Source: a virus
Virus record (IMG/VR): IMGVR_UViG_3300025137_005870
Span: 1-64,000 of that record
Strand: one strand, 5' to 3'
DNA: 64,000 bases
Each line of letters opens with the position of its first letter. The stretch's first letter is position 1. The notes beneath the pieces are model-generated. The model did no database searches and was not told the origin of the DNA. It saw nothing but the letters and a program-made list of their open reading frames with translations. Positions 1-10,400 of this stretch are shown piece by piece. A program made the position numbers and the translations under genes.

Positions 1-203
1 CGCTCGGCTGATCCATAAACAGCAAAGTTGGCTGGATCACTATAATCCACCTGTGGTATAAAACGATTAATCCTCTCGATCTGCTCTCTGACGTTATCCG
101 CAGATTCAAGCTCGGGGACGTTCTTGACTACCTCTTCTTCTAGGTTAGTCGAGACGAGTATGTCGTTTGTTTTATTTGAATCAAATAGTTTTTTGATACT
201 CAT
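1..203 (-). CDS. Virion structural protein, N-terminal part (runs off window)
   Basis: First 67 codons of a gene cut by the left window edge. The ATG at 203 gives a product starting MSIKKLFD, followed by an acidic helical stretch and then a segment ending in DPANFAVYGSAE. N-termini of this style (a short KKLF start, then a FIP..D...PANFA.YGSAE segment) are known to me from structural proteins beside the baseplate genes of T4-like marine phages; that is recalled family knowledge and was not searched. It follows the 630-residue structural gene by 16 bases and reads in the same direction, which fits a tail or baseplate role. Without the rest of the gene the exact function cannot be given. Confidence 0.6.
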   Translation of the reverse strand, partial: MSIKKLFDSNKTNDILVSTNLEEEVVKNVPELESADNVREQIERINRFIPQVDYSDPANFAVYGSAE

Positions 204-219
204 ACTTTAACTACCTTAG

Positions 220-2112
220 TTATTCAACTCTAAATTTAAAGATTTCTGATTGCTCAACCCAACTCCCTATGTCTTCGTTATAGAATGCTAGTTTTATACC
301 GTTAACATATCCGGGCTCAAAAAGTGCCATATCTAAATCAAAATAGGATCCGGATGTGTCATATGAAAGGAAAGTATAATATGGTGTGCTTCCCGTTCCG
401 TGTGGTATAATTTTTAGATCATCTATAACCCTGAAGACTTCGAAAGAGCCACTTTCAACAATTTCAACCTCTGGCGTGCTTACCGCCTTAGTGTAAATAG
501 TTGGTGTCCAATCTTTTTGGCGACTGTAAACTCTAAAACGTGCAGTCTCTTCAGGACGATACTTTTCTCGCAAGTTTGTTATTGTAACCACATAATCGTT
601 TGTGGGGGCATTGTACATGTTTGTAATGGTTTTGGGTTCGATTGTTCCTGTACCGTATTGGATGCCCGTTGAGGCATCGGCCGATGAGTTATCTAGTTTA
701 AACCATATGTCATTGATCGTTGTAAGGGGGGTAGCAGCAGCCGTCATAGCAAATGAGGCCGAGTATATACCAGTAGAAACATGACCGCCTGTGACCGCAA
801 ATAAACCTGTTGATAGAACGTGGGTGCCGTCTGCCACAAGTGAGATAGCTGATCCAGTGGGTGTGCCTGCTGAAGAGGAGAAGATGCTTACGCCTATATT
901 ATCTGTTCCAATATCAGGTATATTACGAAGTCGTCCTCTAAAGTAGTTATAAAAGAAGATAGTATTTAGATTCTCAGGTCCAGTAGCTAAAGAACTGCTA
1001 TAATAAAAGTTTCCTCGGTCGTCCTCAATTGAAGAATCCCAGCGAGCCTCAATATTTGGTTGCTTATAGAAAAACTCTGTACCTCTTGCGAAGAATCTTT
1101 TTGTATAATATGATCTTGCAGCAGTGGAATAAGTGTTAGATAAAAATACACCGACCCCTTCGTCTTCTTTTTGTCCAAGATTAGAGGAGGATAGCCACTG
1201 TTCTACAAGCGGTGTAATGTCTAGTTCTATGTCTTCAGTGCCGTCATCGAAGGATGCGGAGAAAGAAGAAGATGTATCGGAGAAGTAATCGCCGCCTGTT
1301 GTAGCCCAAGCGCCGGATCCACCAGTAAAACCCACGGTAAAACTAACGCCGTTCATAACACCAGATGGTATTGCGCTGTTACCTGCCACTCCTCCTACAT
1401 TTTGTGTTAAGGTCATAAATCCACTGTCCGATAAAGCACCAGAAAGCGAAGTTATAGACATCTTAAGTGTGCCAGCCGTTATGGCAGCAGACAAAGCATT
1501 GTGAACTGATGTTATTGCTTTAGCTGCTGTGCCGTCAAGGCTGGTACCTATTAGTGTTGCGGTTGATTGTGTCTCGGTTTTGCTACTATCCGATGTAAAT
1601 GTAACGGACGTACCATCAGTATTTATAAGAGTAAAACTTTGGCCGTTGCCGCTTAAATTTTGATCAACTTGGAAGCGCATTGTGGCAGCGACTTGATTTG
1701 TTTGACTATTTACCCAGTTGGAAGCACCAATGTCTTTGTAACCTTCCATATCAAGGCCTGTACCCTCATTCCAAGAGCCTGAAATGGCTGAGACATCCAT
1801 TGTGTATGATTTAGGAAGAGTCTGGCTGTGGGGTGCGTTGTAGAGTCTTAAAAAGAAGTTTACATTACCACTAACAGGAATAACTCCTGCATCTCTGTCT
1901 GCTTTAATAGAATCGGTTGATGCAGTGCAGTCAAATTTAATCAGTACTCTAGCCTCCTCCGTAGAAGTGGAGTTTGCTTGGCCATAAATTGAAAACACCT
2001 CCAGAATATCAGAGGCCCCCATGTTGGACCCAGTAGCTCGGGTAACTAAATTCTCTTTGAAAGCGTTTGATATAGTATTATCTTTTTTAGCGTAGTATCT
2101 TTTAATACCCAT
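220..2112 (-). CDS. Probable virion structural protein (tail/fibre-like)
   Basis: A 630-residue protein with no signal peptide or membrane segment, rich in Ser, Thr and Gly. Its N-terminal third (about 50-130) contains a VLIKFD strand, then a SWNEGTG motif and NWVN; this resembles DNRLRE-type beta domains found in surface and fibre proteins. The middle (about 145-290) is a low-complexity beta-rich stretch. The C-terminal third carries YRPEETARFRVYSRQKDW and further short beta segments. Its start overlaps the stop of the gp6-like gene by one base, so the two are translationally linked. Position among baseplate genes supports a structural role. The exact part of the tail is unknown. Confidence 0.65.
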   Translation of the reverse strand: MGIKRYYAKKDNTISNAFKENLVTRATGSNMGASDILEVFSIYGQANSTSTEEARVLIKFDCTASTDSIKADRDAGVIPVSGNVNFFLRLYNAPHSQTLPKSYTMDVSAISGSWNEGTGLDMEGYKDIGASNWVNSQTNQVAATMRFQVDQNLSGNGQSFTLINTDGTSVTFTSDSSKTETQSTATLIGTSLDGTAAKAITSVHNALSAAITAGTLKMSITSLSGALSDSGFMTLTQNVGGVAGNSAIPSGVMNGVSFTVGFTGGSGAWATTGGDYFSDTSSSFSASFDDGTEDIELDITPLVEQWLSSSNLGQKEDEGVGVFLSNTYSTAARSYYTKRFFARGTEFFYKQPNIEARWDSSIEDDRGNFYYSSSLATGPENLNTIFFYNYFRGRLRNIPDIGTDNIGVSIFSSSAGTPTGSAISLVADGTHVLSTGLFAVTGGHVSTGIYSASFAMTAAATPLTTINDIWFKLDNSSADASTGIQYGTGTIEPKTITNMYNAPTNDYVVTITNLREKYRPEETARFRVYSRQKDWTPTIYTKAVSTPEVEIVESGSFEVFRVIDDLKIIPHGTGSTPYYTFLSYDTSGSYFDLDMALFEPGYVNGIKLAFYNEDIGSWVEQSEIFKFRVE

Positions 2113-3908
2113 TATCTTACGGTTCCTTTAATATCTATTCTTGGGAACTTGATCTCAATTATTACATTGTCTGGGACTGATAAGTACCTGCCATCGAGGG
2201 ACATATATTGATCAATGTTAAGGGCTGAGGATGAGTAGTTTCCTCCAGACTTACTGACAAGCTTCACTCTGGATGTATCCACCACGCCGCGCACCTTGTT
2301 GAGTTCTGTATATACATCGGTAATATAAAACCTTTCTCCTATAAACATCGGAGATGAGTATTTTCTTCTAAGTGCTTGTATACAAGAATCTAACACTTCG
2401 TATTTGTTTATTTCTTCGCTTGATACAACCTCAAAATCGATAGCTATATTAACTATCTTAGCATCCAGAATATCTACCGTATCATTGATCATGCGATATC
2501 TGTTTAAGTGAACTTTTAAGTTTTCCTTGATAGCATTGTTTGTAGTAGCCATTTTACCAAATGAGTTCTCAGAGATAACATAAATGTTTAGATTTCGTTT
2601 CAATGAATCTTGGTCTCTGACAACTCTTGCGCGTTTGACGGAACCAAACTTGCCGGGCATCATATAAACAAGAGCTTCGTAGTCTTGCGAAGTAACAGCC
2701 CTGTTTTGACTAGAAAAAGCCATCATAGCTTCTTGTCGAACTTCTTCGCGTGATGGGATTGCTGTTGAGCCAACTAGAGGCTCTTCATTTGAACACTCTA
2801 TACTAGCAACAACATCCCTTGCTGCTGCTGTATTTGCTATAGTTGGGTCGTTAAACTCAAAAATAGGATTAGCTACTGCCGTGATTGATCCAATAGCTGC
2901 GTTAGCATTTGAAGCAGTATTTTCTCTGAACCTTATTGTTAGAGTTGTGTTTGCTGGTCCTATGCCCAACTTGTCATTTCCAACCAGATTAGATGGATCA
3001 AAGGATACATCAGTAGTATAGTCTTTCGCGGCCCTTTGCAAGACTACATTTGCCGGGTCGGCGATTGTCTGTGAAGCTGTTTCAGAATCAGAGCCGTGGC
3101 CAAAAGTTAATGTAACTCCATTAATATCTCTTTCAACTGTAAATCGGCGCGCAGCAACAAATGGTCTCATAAGTGATGGAGCATTTTGTCTTGTATTTTC
3201 ATCTCTATTGGGAACAGCCTTGTATACAACATCTTGTGTTAAGTATTCAACTTCAAAATATTCGTGACCTTGTGAATCAAATACACTGGTTATTTCTACT
3301 AGGTTCGCGTTGTTTATACGAACCGTCTTAAACTTTTGGAACGCACCTACAATCTCAGTAGTTTGGCCAAATATGCCTGATATTACCTGCCCTTCGGCCT
3401 TAACAGCATAACTTGTGGGTACGCCTGTTGTAGTATCGGTCTGCGCGGCTACTACTTCATTTGATGGGTCATCAAAACGAACATCATCTGTCAAAATAAA
3501 AGAGGCGCCAGAATCAGACTTAACCACGGTATTTGCTTTTAATATTGGCATATGGGTTGTTCTTGGGCCGAGACCGACTGATGTGGCCGGAACTATTGCA
3601 TAAAAAGAAACCATACCAGAAGTTGTTTTGGCTCCGGTATATTTGTATCCCATCTGCTTGGCTATTCGAAGAATATTTTTAAAGTCAACGGCCGTATCAA
3701 TAAAAGACTCGTTAACCTGATAGTCAAGATAGAATGACATAATGTCGCCGACATAAGCGACCGTATCAAGCATTAAAGAGCCAAAGGAGGCCTCGCTGAA
3801 ATCTTTAAACGTGTCGGGGTAATATCTCTTTGTATAGTTTATGAGATCTTCCCTAATGGAATCAAAATCTCTGCTAGTATAATCTATGGGTACATTTCTT
3901 CTGGCCAT
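2112..3908 (-). CDS. Baseplate wedge protein, gp6-like (Baseplate_J family)
   Basis: A 598-residue protein. The N-terminal block, with VPIDYTSRDFDSIREDL, then SFGSLMLDTVAYVGD and SFYLDYQVNESF, is the signature of the T4 gp6-like branch of baseplate J proteins. The central part is beta-rich. The C-terminal part contains the YEALVYMMPGKFGSVKRA and TDVYTELNKVRGVVD segments typical of the family. In T4, gp6 forms the ring of the baseplate wedge that joins neighbouring wedges. The gene sits directly downstream of the gp25-like gene, the usual pairing in contractile tails. An ACTATTTA late-type box lies 18 bases upstream of the start. Confidence 0.9.
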   Translation of the reverse strand: MARRNVPIDYTSRDFDSIREDLINYTKRYYPDTFKDFSEASFGSLMLDTVAYVGDIMSFYLDYQVNESFIDTAVDFKNILRIAKQMGYKYTGAKTTSGMVSFYAIVPATSVGLGPRTTHMPILKANTVVKSDSGASFILTDDVRFDDPSNEVVAAQTDTTTGVPTSYAVKAEGQVISGIFGQTTEIVGAFQKFKTVRINNANLVEITSVFDSQGHEYFEVEYLTQDVVYKAVPNRDENTRQNAPSLMRPFVAARRFTVERDINGVTLTFGHGSDSETASQTIADPANVVLQRAAKDYTTDVSFDPSNLVGNDKLGIGPANTTLTIRFRENTASNANAAIGSITAVANPIFEFNDPTIANTAAARDVVASIECSNEEPLVGSTAIPSREEVRQEAMMAFSSQNRAVTSQDYEALVYMMPGKFGSVKRARVVRDQDSLKRNLNIYVISENSFGKMATTNNAIKENLKVHLNRYRMINDTVDILDAKIVNIAIDFEVVSSEEINKYEVLDSCIQALRRKYSSPMFIGERFYITDVYTELNKVRGVVDTSRVKLVSKSGGNYSSSALNIDQYMSLDGRYLSVPDNVIIEIKFPRIDIKGTVR

Positions 3909-3926
3909 CTAATGTTTCTCCCTCTT

Positions 3927-3934
3927 TAAATAGT
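3927..3934 (-). promoter_or_regulatory. Candidate late promoter box (gp6-like gene)
   Basis: Coding-strand ACTATTTA, ending 18 bases before the ATG of the gp6-like gene. It is one of about fourteen similar boxes placed just upstream of virion-type genes in this window; its use as a -10 element by the gp55-like sigma is inference. Confidence 0.45.
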
Positions 3935-3961
3935 ATTCAAACAAACATTTAAACACATAGA

Positions 3962-4411
3962 TTAATAGCCGCCGCCAGATCCACCAGAACCGCCACTAGT
4001 AGATGTGGAGGCTCCGGAGCCCGCATCGATGGTCAATTCTGAAACAACGTTTGCGGCTGGTATCGAGTATTTTATTCTTATGACTAAGCCGTTGTCGTCT
4101 GTCTCACCGACTATTGCGGTTTGTGGTTTATACAATTCAAGACTCACTAACTCAATATATGGCAAGTATTTTTCAACTTGAACTTGGATTCTGTTTCTGA
4201 TTCTTTCTCTTGTATCGTTATTATTTGGTTCAAAGAGGAAGTTTCTGATGCCAACTCCAAACTCTGGGATCATTATTCTCTCGCCGGGGGAGGTTAATAT
4301 GACCATTTTTAAGTTTTGCGATGCCATATCAGTTAAATTTTTATGTAATGTATATGGTCCATCCACCGTATCTACTGTAAGTGGTAGAGCTATTGCTAAA
4401 CCTTGAGCCAT
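3962..4411 (-). CDS. Baseplate wedge subunit, gp25-like
   Basis: A 149-residue protein of the GPW/gp25 family, the conserved small sheath-initiating baseplate wedge protein also related to type VI secretion TssE. It shows the family core: an N-terminal DMASQNLKMVILTSPGERIM segment, then PEFGVGIRNFLFEP, followed by a RIRNRIQVQVEKYLPYI helix. The last 20 residues are a Gly/Ser tail not typical of the family. The ATG at 4411 is preceded by a strong GGAGG. It lies between the giant tail gene and the gp6-like gene, as expected for a wedge operon. Confidence 0.92.
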   Translation of the reverse strand: MAQGLAIALPLTVDTVDGPYTLHKNLTDMASQNLKMVILTSPGERIMIPEFGVGIRNFLFEPNNNDTRERIRNRIQVQVEKYLPYIELVSLELYKPQTAIVGETDDNGLVIRIKYSIPAANVVSELTIDAGSGASTSTSGGSGGSGGGY

Positions 4412-4431
4412 TATTTATTCCTCCACATTAA

Positions 4432-4439
4432 TATATAGT
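4432..4439 (-). promoter_or_regulatory. Candidate late promoter box (gp25-like gene)
   Basis: Coding-strand ACTATATA, 20 bases upstream of the gp25-like start, touching the stop codon of the upstream 2351-codon gene. It is a variant of the ACTATTTA box seen before other virion genes. Confidence 0.35.
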
Positions 4440-7400
4440 TAGTCGCACAAGTCGCCGTCATCGTTATATGGATTACCTGTAACTCTAAGGCCCCTTTCCC
4501 ACCAACGAAGCCCATCTTCAAAGTTAACCTTTGGTCGGATTGAGTTTCTTAAAGAATCGGCACTATTCTTTGGATCCCTATCGGAAGACATATCAAAATC
4601 AAGAGCTTGTGCTGCTTCATAGAAACTTTCGAATACTCTTCTTGCAGCCTGACGGGACCTTTGAAAAGCTTTCTGTGGGCTATGGTTCCACTTTCTAAAT
4701 TTCTTGTGAGGTTTTCCGCCCGGATATTCCCATACGTCCCCACCTTCGTTTGGATAGCCGGTGTTGCCTATTGATGATGTAAAACCCATTGTTGAGTACA
4801 TCGCGATCAAAGAAATAAAACGAGGCAACGGGAAAATATATTTAAACATTGTTCGGAACTCAGGAGTTTTTTGCATCTCAGGAATCAAACAATAAACATC
4901 ATAAGAATCAGCCTTAAACAAATCGTATTTTTGATCTGGTATTGGAAGCTCTCCGGATGCAACAGGTATAAGGTATCTGGTTTCTCCTGCGCGATCGACG
5001 ACATTAAATGCCTTATTTTCTCTGGAAACAGACTCTGGTATTGTGTTCATGACCTCTTCAAATGCGGCGTTGTCCTCCTTAGCAACAAGGTAGCTTAGTC
5101 GCAGTCCAAAACTCCATCCTTCCCACAAGTCAGATATATTACCCTCTATTCCTCTAGAGGCCACATTTTTAACATATGCTTCCCAGTCATCTATATTTAC
5201 AATGTCGTAAAGATTTGAAGATCTATCCACGTCAGATCCGGGGGCTTCTTTTTCTTGTATTCTAATATATTTTTCCAGCACAAATGGCCAGTAATTATTT
5301 GTAACAAAGCTCACCGAATCATTAGATCCTCGCCGGACCGGACCAGCCTCTATCACATAATCGGTTGGATCATTTACATCGCCCATAACATTATAAGGAC
5401 CCTCGGCATCTACAGCACCACGAACCCAATCAGGACTAAGAGCCATGAGATTATTAACATTATTGACCACTGGCGGGATTGCATTTGACAGCTTATCCCT
5501 TAAAAATGTAAATTCTTCTCTAACGTACCTTCTTAAGAACAGGAGCGCGTCTTTTTCGGTGCGGCCAACAAAATCTTTAAATGCCCTGTCTTTTGCATTT
5601 TTAGCAACTCCCTTATTAAACCTGTTACTTCCTGCGCCAATACCAACCGCAGAGGCAGCAGCGGAAGTAGAGAAAAATCCATCAAAAATACCTTTGCCTT
5701 TGATGGCAGCATCTGATAAACACTCAAGTTCTCCGTCGAACTCATCATAATAAGCCATTATTTCATTCGCTATCCTATCAAAAGCAGCGTTTTCTTCATC
5801 AGTTAAGTCTTCAGCAGTTAATATTCCAGCGTCTAGTTTTCTTTTAGTGTTGTTAACCGCTTGCTCTAAGAACCTGTAGTAGTAAGTATTGTCTGCTGCA
5901 CCTGTTCTCTTGGCACCATCAACGACAAGACCTTGCTTCATTCTTTCAACAACAAACGTCAACATTAGGTCATCATAGTTATCTTTTGTTAATGCGAATG
6001 CTGTGAAGACTGGTATCGTTCTTAAGAACACGTCCAAAGTGTATATTCTTATGATTGCCCTCATGGAGGCTTCAAGGTTGGCAGCGTCAAAAGAACTAAG
6101 AATCTTATCGTATGGCGCTTCTTGAGAACAGAGCGGATCATTTTGTAATCTTGGATCTGCTGTTAGCTCAGATTCTAGCGAACTTATGAGATCTGACAAA
6201 TCCTCTAAGTTATATATGGCTTTAGATTCTGGTTCGCAGCCTGATACTTCAGGAACTAGTGTGTCGCATAAGTCTAACCAGCCTTTGAATCTTCTCTCCT
6301 TTACATAAAACGGAGGAGGAACTAAATCAGGGTTTGCCTGAGCCCTTGGGCCACCAAACTTTAATGGATCAAGTTCAATAATCCTAGCCTGTCGATCTGG
6401 GTTGTACCCAAACTGGAAAGCTCTGGAGATATTGTCAAGGCTCATCTTCTCCGAGATTTTCTTTTCTATTTTACTAAGATCGTCATCGTCTCTGCTCTTG
6501 TATCCGTCATTTGGGTTCCCAGTTGATACAAGTGTGGAGATTCTTTCTATGAATCCTGTTGAGAGTTGATCAAATAGATTTAATCTTTTTATCGGGTCTG
6601 GGAAATCCAGCGGGTCAAAGAGATCTTCTTTTTTAGCAAAATAGTTTCTAAATGCCCCTCTGTCCATAACTCTAACTGCTGTGCGTTGGTCCTCCGAAAT
6701 GTCAGTTAGCTGACTTCTAAAGAAGTTATATAATGCCTCAGTCTCAAAAGAATCACCCAGTGGATCCGCAGTTGGCCTTGTTAACGGTTCACCCGGTGTT
6801 GCTTCGGTCAAACCATCTAAGAAATCAGCTATGTCGCCCGGTGGGTTGGACACAACTTCAAATTCATATCTAGGGAAAGAATAACCCGAGGCGCCCGGTT
6901 GGTAAATTGATGTTGTTAGTTGTTGATTACCAAGTTGGCGTAACTCCTTCTTAGTCTTGCCAGAAGGTTTGCCAGTTTTGTATGTTTCGGTAACTTTAAC
7001 TTTGTATCTGTTATCATCAATTATACGCTGTGTTTCCTGATCGAACAAGTTGTAATCGTATTCAATAGTAAACTGATATGGCGACTGATTATCTTCAGGA
7101 TCTGTTGGGTATGCTCCGTATTTTAATACAACATCAGCAGAGGATGTGTCCGGGAGAGGTAGTAACTTATGTTTCCCGCCATATTCATCAAGGAATAGTT
7201 TGCCTTTTGTTCCTGACCGTGAGGGGACTCCTTTTTCGCCCGGTTTACCGACACCACCTAAAACTTGCTTACCTAACAAGACCTCTCGGGCCAAGTCGGC
7301 AGCCGAGTTTTTAGGATTCACCTTTCTAGCTAGTTTGAGGCCTCCGGCGGTATCTTCATCACCAGCAAACTCCTCGAAGAATATCTTTTTAGCAATACCC

Positions 7401-10400
7401 GAACGAAGATCTTGAGCGAGAACAGACCTCTTAGATTGAGATCTATCTTCAATATCATTCTCTCTAATCCAAGCTTCGATATATTTGCTACGCTCATCAA
7501 TGCGTTTTTCATTAACTCTTTGAACTCTTTCAAATTCCTCTATAGCTGATGCCATGTTAGGAAAGCCCGGAGGTTTAGTTGTGGTGCTAAACGTCATGTT
7601 TTTGTGCATACTTTTAAACTTCTTGGAAAGATGGGCCGCGACGGTTGGAGGATAGCCACCATTAGAATATCCAGCGCCGAAAGATTGCCTTCCAGACTTG
7701 CCACCTTCCGGACCATCCAGTACTTCACCAAATACATTTATAGGCTTGTTTGCGTTACCATCAACCTTACCCTCTTGGGGTTTCATAATCGCATTATCAC
7801 AATGATAATCAAAGAAACCAAAATCTGCTGCCAGCGGGGCACCAAGATGCTCAACATACCAGTTATGCTGTTTATAGGGACGGCCTAAAGTATCAGATAA
7901 GACAGCATTTAAGAAGCCACCTTGGCCTGTGCCTTTATTAATATTACCCCACAAGTCTCTTAGGTGAGCTTTTTCAATGGTTTCCATCATTGATTTAGAA
8001 ATATTATTGTTAAGAGCCTTTTGAAGTGGATGTTCTGTTGGGAAGAAACCTGCGGCTGGGCAGTCCTCGTCGGAACTCATTGGTGGTGTGTTTCCAAACG
8101 GCCCATTTTGCATCACATCGGCTAGATCTGCCAAATCCATTAGAGCCTTGTCTTTAAGGTCATCAAGAATATCTCTACACTCTTCTTTAGTAAGTCCCTT
8201 TTGTTGCAAGAGGTCACACCTGAACTCTTCAATCTTGTCAGCAGTACCGGGAGCACAAGGATAAACGTCTAAGTCGCTAGCGTTTGGCAGCAAGTTATCA
8301 CATAACTCATTTAAGTTGGGGATAAATGGCGCGAGTGACCTAAAGAAATCTCTGAACGCGTTGGGATCTGAGAATATATCCCTAATACACTCCGAGTCTG
8401 ATGTTTGTGCAAGCTCCATTGCCATCTTCATTGTTTCGTCGCTTGGGTTGCCCCTTAACAGTTGACATATTTGACCTTGTGTCAGCATCAGAGAGATATC
8501 ATCAATAAAGTCTCCCATTTCATCATTTGTTAGACGCTCAAGGCAGTCTTGATCTGGGTCACCCAATGCATCAAACAAATTTTTGATTGTTTCATTCATA
8601 TCCTCTTGGGACGCGTCAGGACAAAGATTATCTTTTAGCAAGTCCCTAAAGTGATTGTTTCCGTTAGTGAGGTCGAGCAAGTTAGCGCCGAGGAGTGCTA
8701 AAGCATCACAAGCAAGAGAAAAGATCTTTTCTAAAATTAATTTAACTACTTGCATCGCGATAGCTACAGCAGTCTCAATAATGGCTTCTTTTAAAGCTTT
8801 TAAAAGTATCGCAAAAAGGTCAGGGATATTGAGTATGCCAAATTCTGGGAACGTCATGTCAGAATCCCATGCACAGAAATCAAATTCTACGGTGCTCAAG
8901 AACGAATCCAGTTTTGGCTCACTATAAATAAGTGGAGTTTGCCTACAAGCCACCCTCTTAAGTATTTGTGATATGATTGGAGCGCCGGGAAGTTGATTTG
9001 CAGCCTCTAGTAATTCTTCGGCGCCAAGAGCATCAAACATGGACTGCTTAAGTGCGTCATAAGCTTCCTTTTGAACACCGCCCAAAGCTCTGCCATATGT
9101 GCCACCTGAGCCCTTCTGACTATTTGGCTTGGCTGGTTTATCGGCATCTTCTCTTGCTTTTTGTCTAGCTTCCTTAACAGCCTCCGAGCCTCCTTCTTCA
9201 CGAGCAAACTTTTTCTGTTCGGCGTTTAGTGGACTAACTGAGAAACCTGCACCTGTGTAGTTTCCGGGCTGGTAGTCAGTATCCCAAGGTGCTGGCATAT
9301 CACCAAAGTTATTTCGCATGGAATCAACAACTTTCTGTTGAGCCTCTGGTGAAAGGCCCAAGAAAGATCTTGTTAATGCGGCGTCTTCCATAGAGTTGAA
9401 AGCCGCTTCCGCAAGTAGTTTTGTCGCGTCGTCACCAACTATACCTTGTGCAACACAATCAATAGCTCTCATTGTCAAAGCGATCCAACCACAATGACCA
9501 AGCCTATCATTTAGTCTAACAAAAAACTTTTCTTGCACATCTTCTGGAGCATTTGATTCTTTCGCGGCCTTCAAGGAGCCATGTTCTTTAATCTCTACTG
9601 CCTGTTGTTGGGGACTAAGTTCTCCCCAAGCAGTGTTTGCTGGGAACATCTCCTGTATAACAATGTCTAGGTATGGATCATCTGCTCGTAATTCATTGCG
9701 AAGTTGTGCTAGAACTCGCTTACTCTGTGCCGTAAACACATTATCAAATTCTTGTAATACATTTAAATCATCTTGAAGTTGGTCGCGAGTCTTACAGCTA
9801 AACTCACCTAATTTTGCCAAGAACAGATCATCAAAACCGTCAAGAACACCAGTCACATCATTGAAAAAATCATCTACTCTTTCATCTGCAAAATTTGAGT
9901 TAATCAAACAACCCAACATAGTTGGATCATTAAACATTGTATTTGAGTTGATACCATTCTGTATTTCAAGAGGGGGATATGTAAATTTGGTTGTAACCTC
10001 AAGCCAAGGCATTGGTGTTCGTGCGGTTAATGCGATATCTAACTCTGGTAATGCGCCAATATAATATAACGTTCTAGAGCGACCAAGTGGAGACTTTTTA
10101 GTATATTTCTCATATAGGTTTTTAAATTTACCTCGGGGGCCAACTTTAACAACAGGGCAACCCGGTAGATTAACGTGTATTTGTCGAATAGAGTATTTTT
10201 CATTTTCAAACTTAAACTTAATAAGTATTTTTTCCGGTCTTTTCCCCGGTTTGAATGGATCCAAAGAAAAGCCAAGATCTTCCATTAATTTATCAAGTTC
10301 ATGTTTAAATGTAATAAGTTTATCACCCTCAGAAGCTAAACTAAAGGCGCTTGTTCTACCACTATCAGCCTCGACAAGCTTACCACCTTCAAACCCTCGC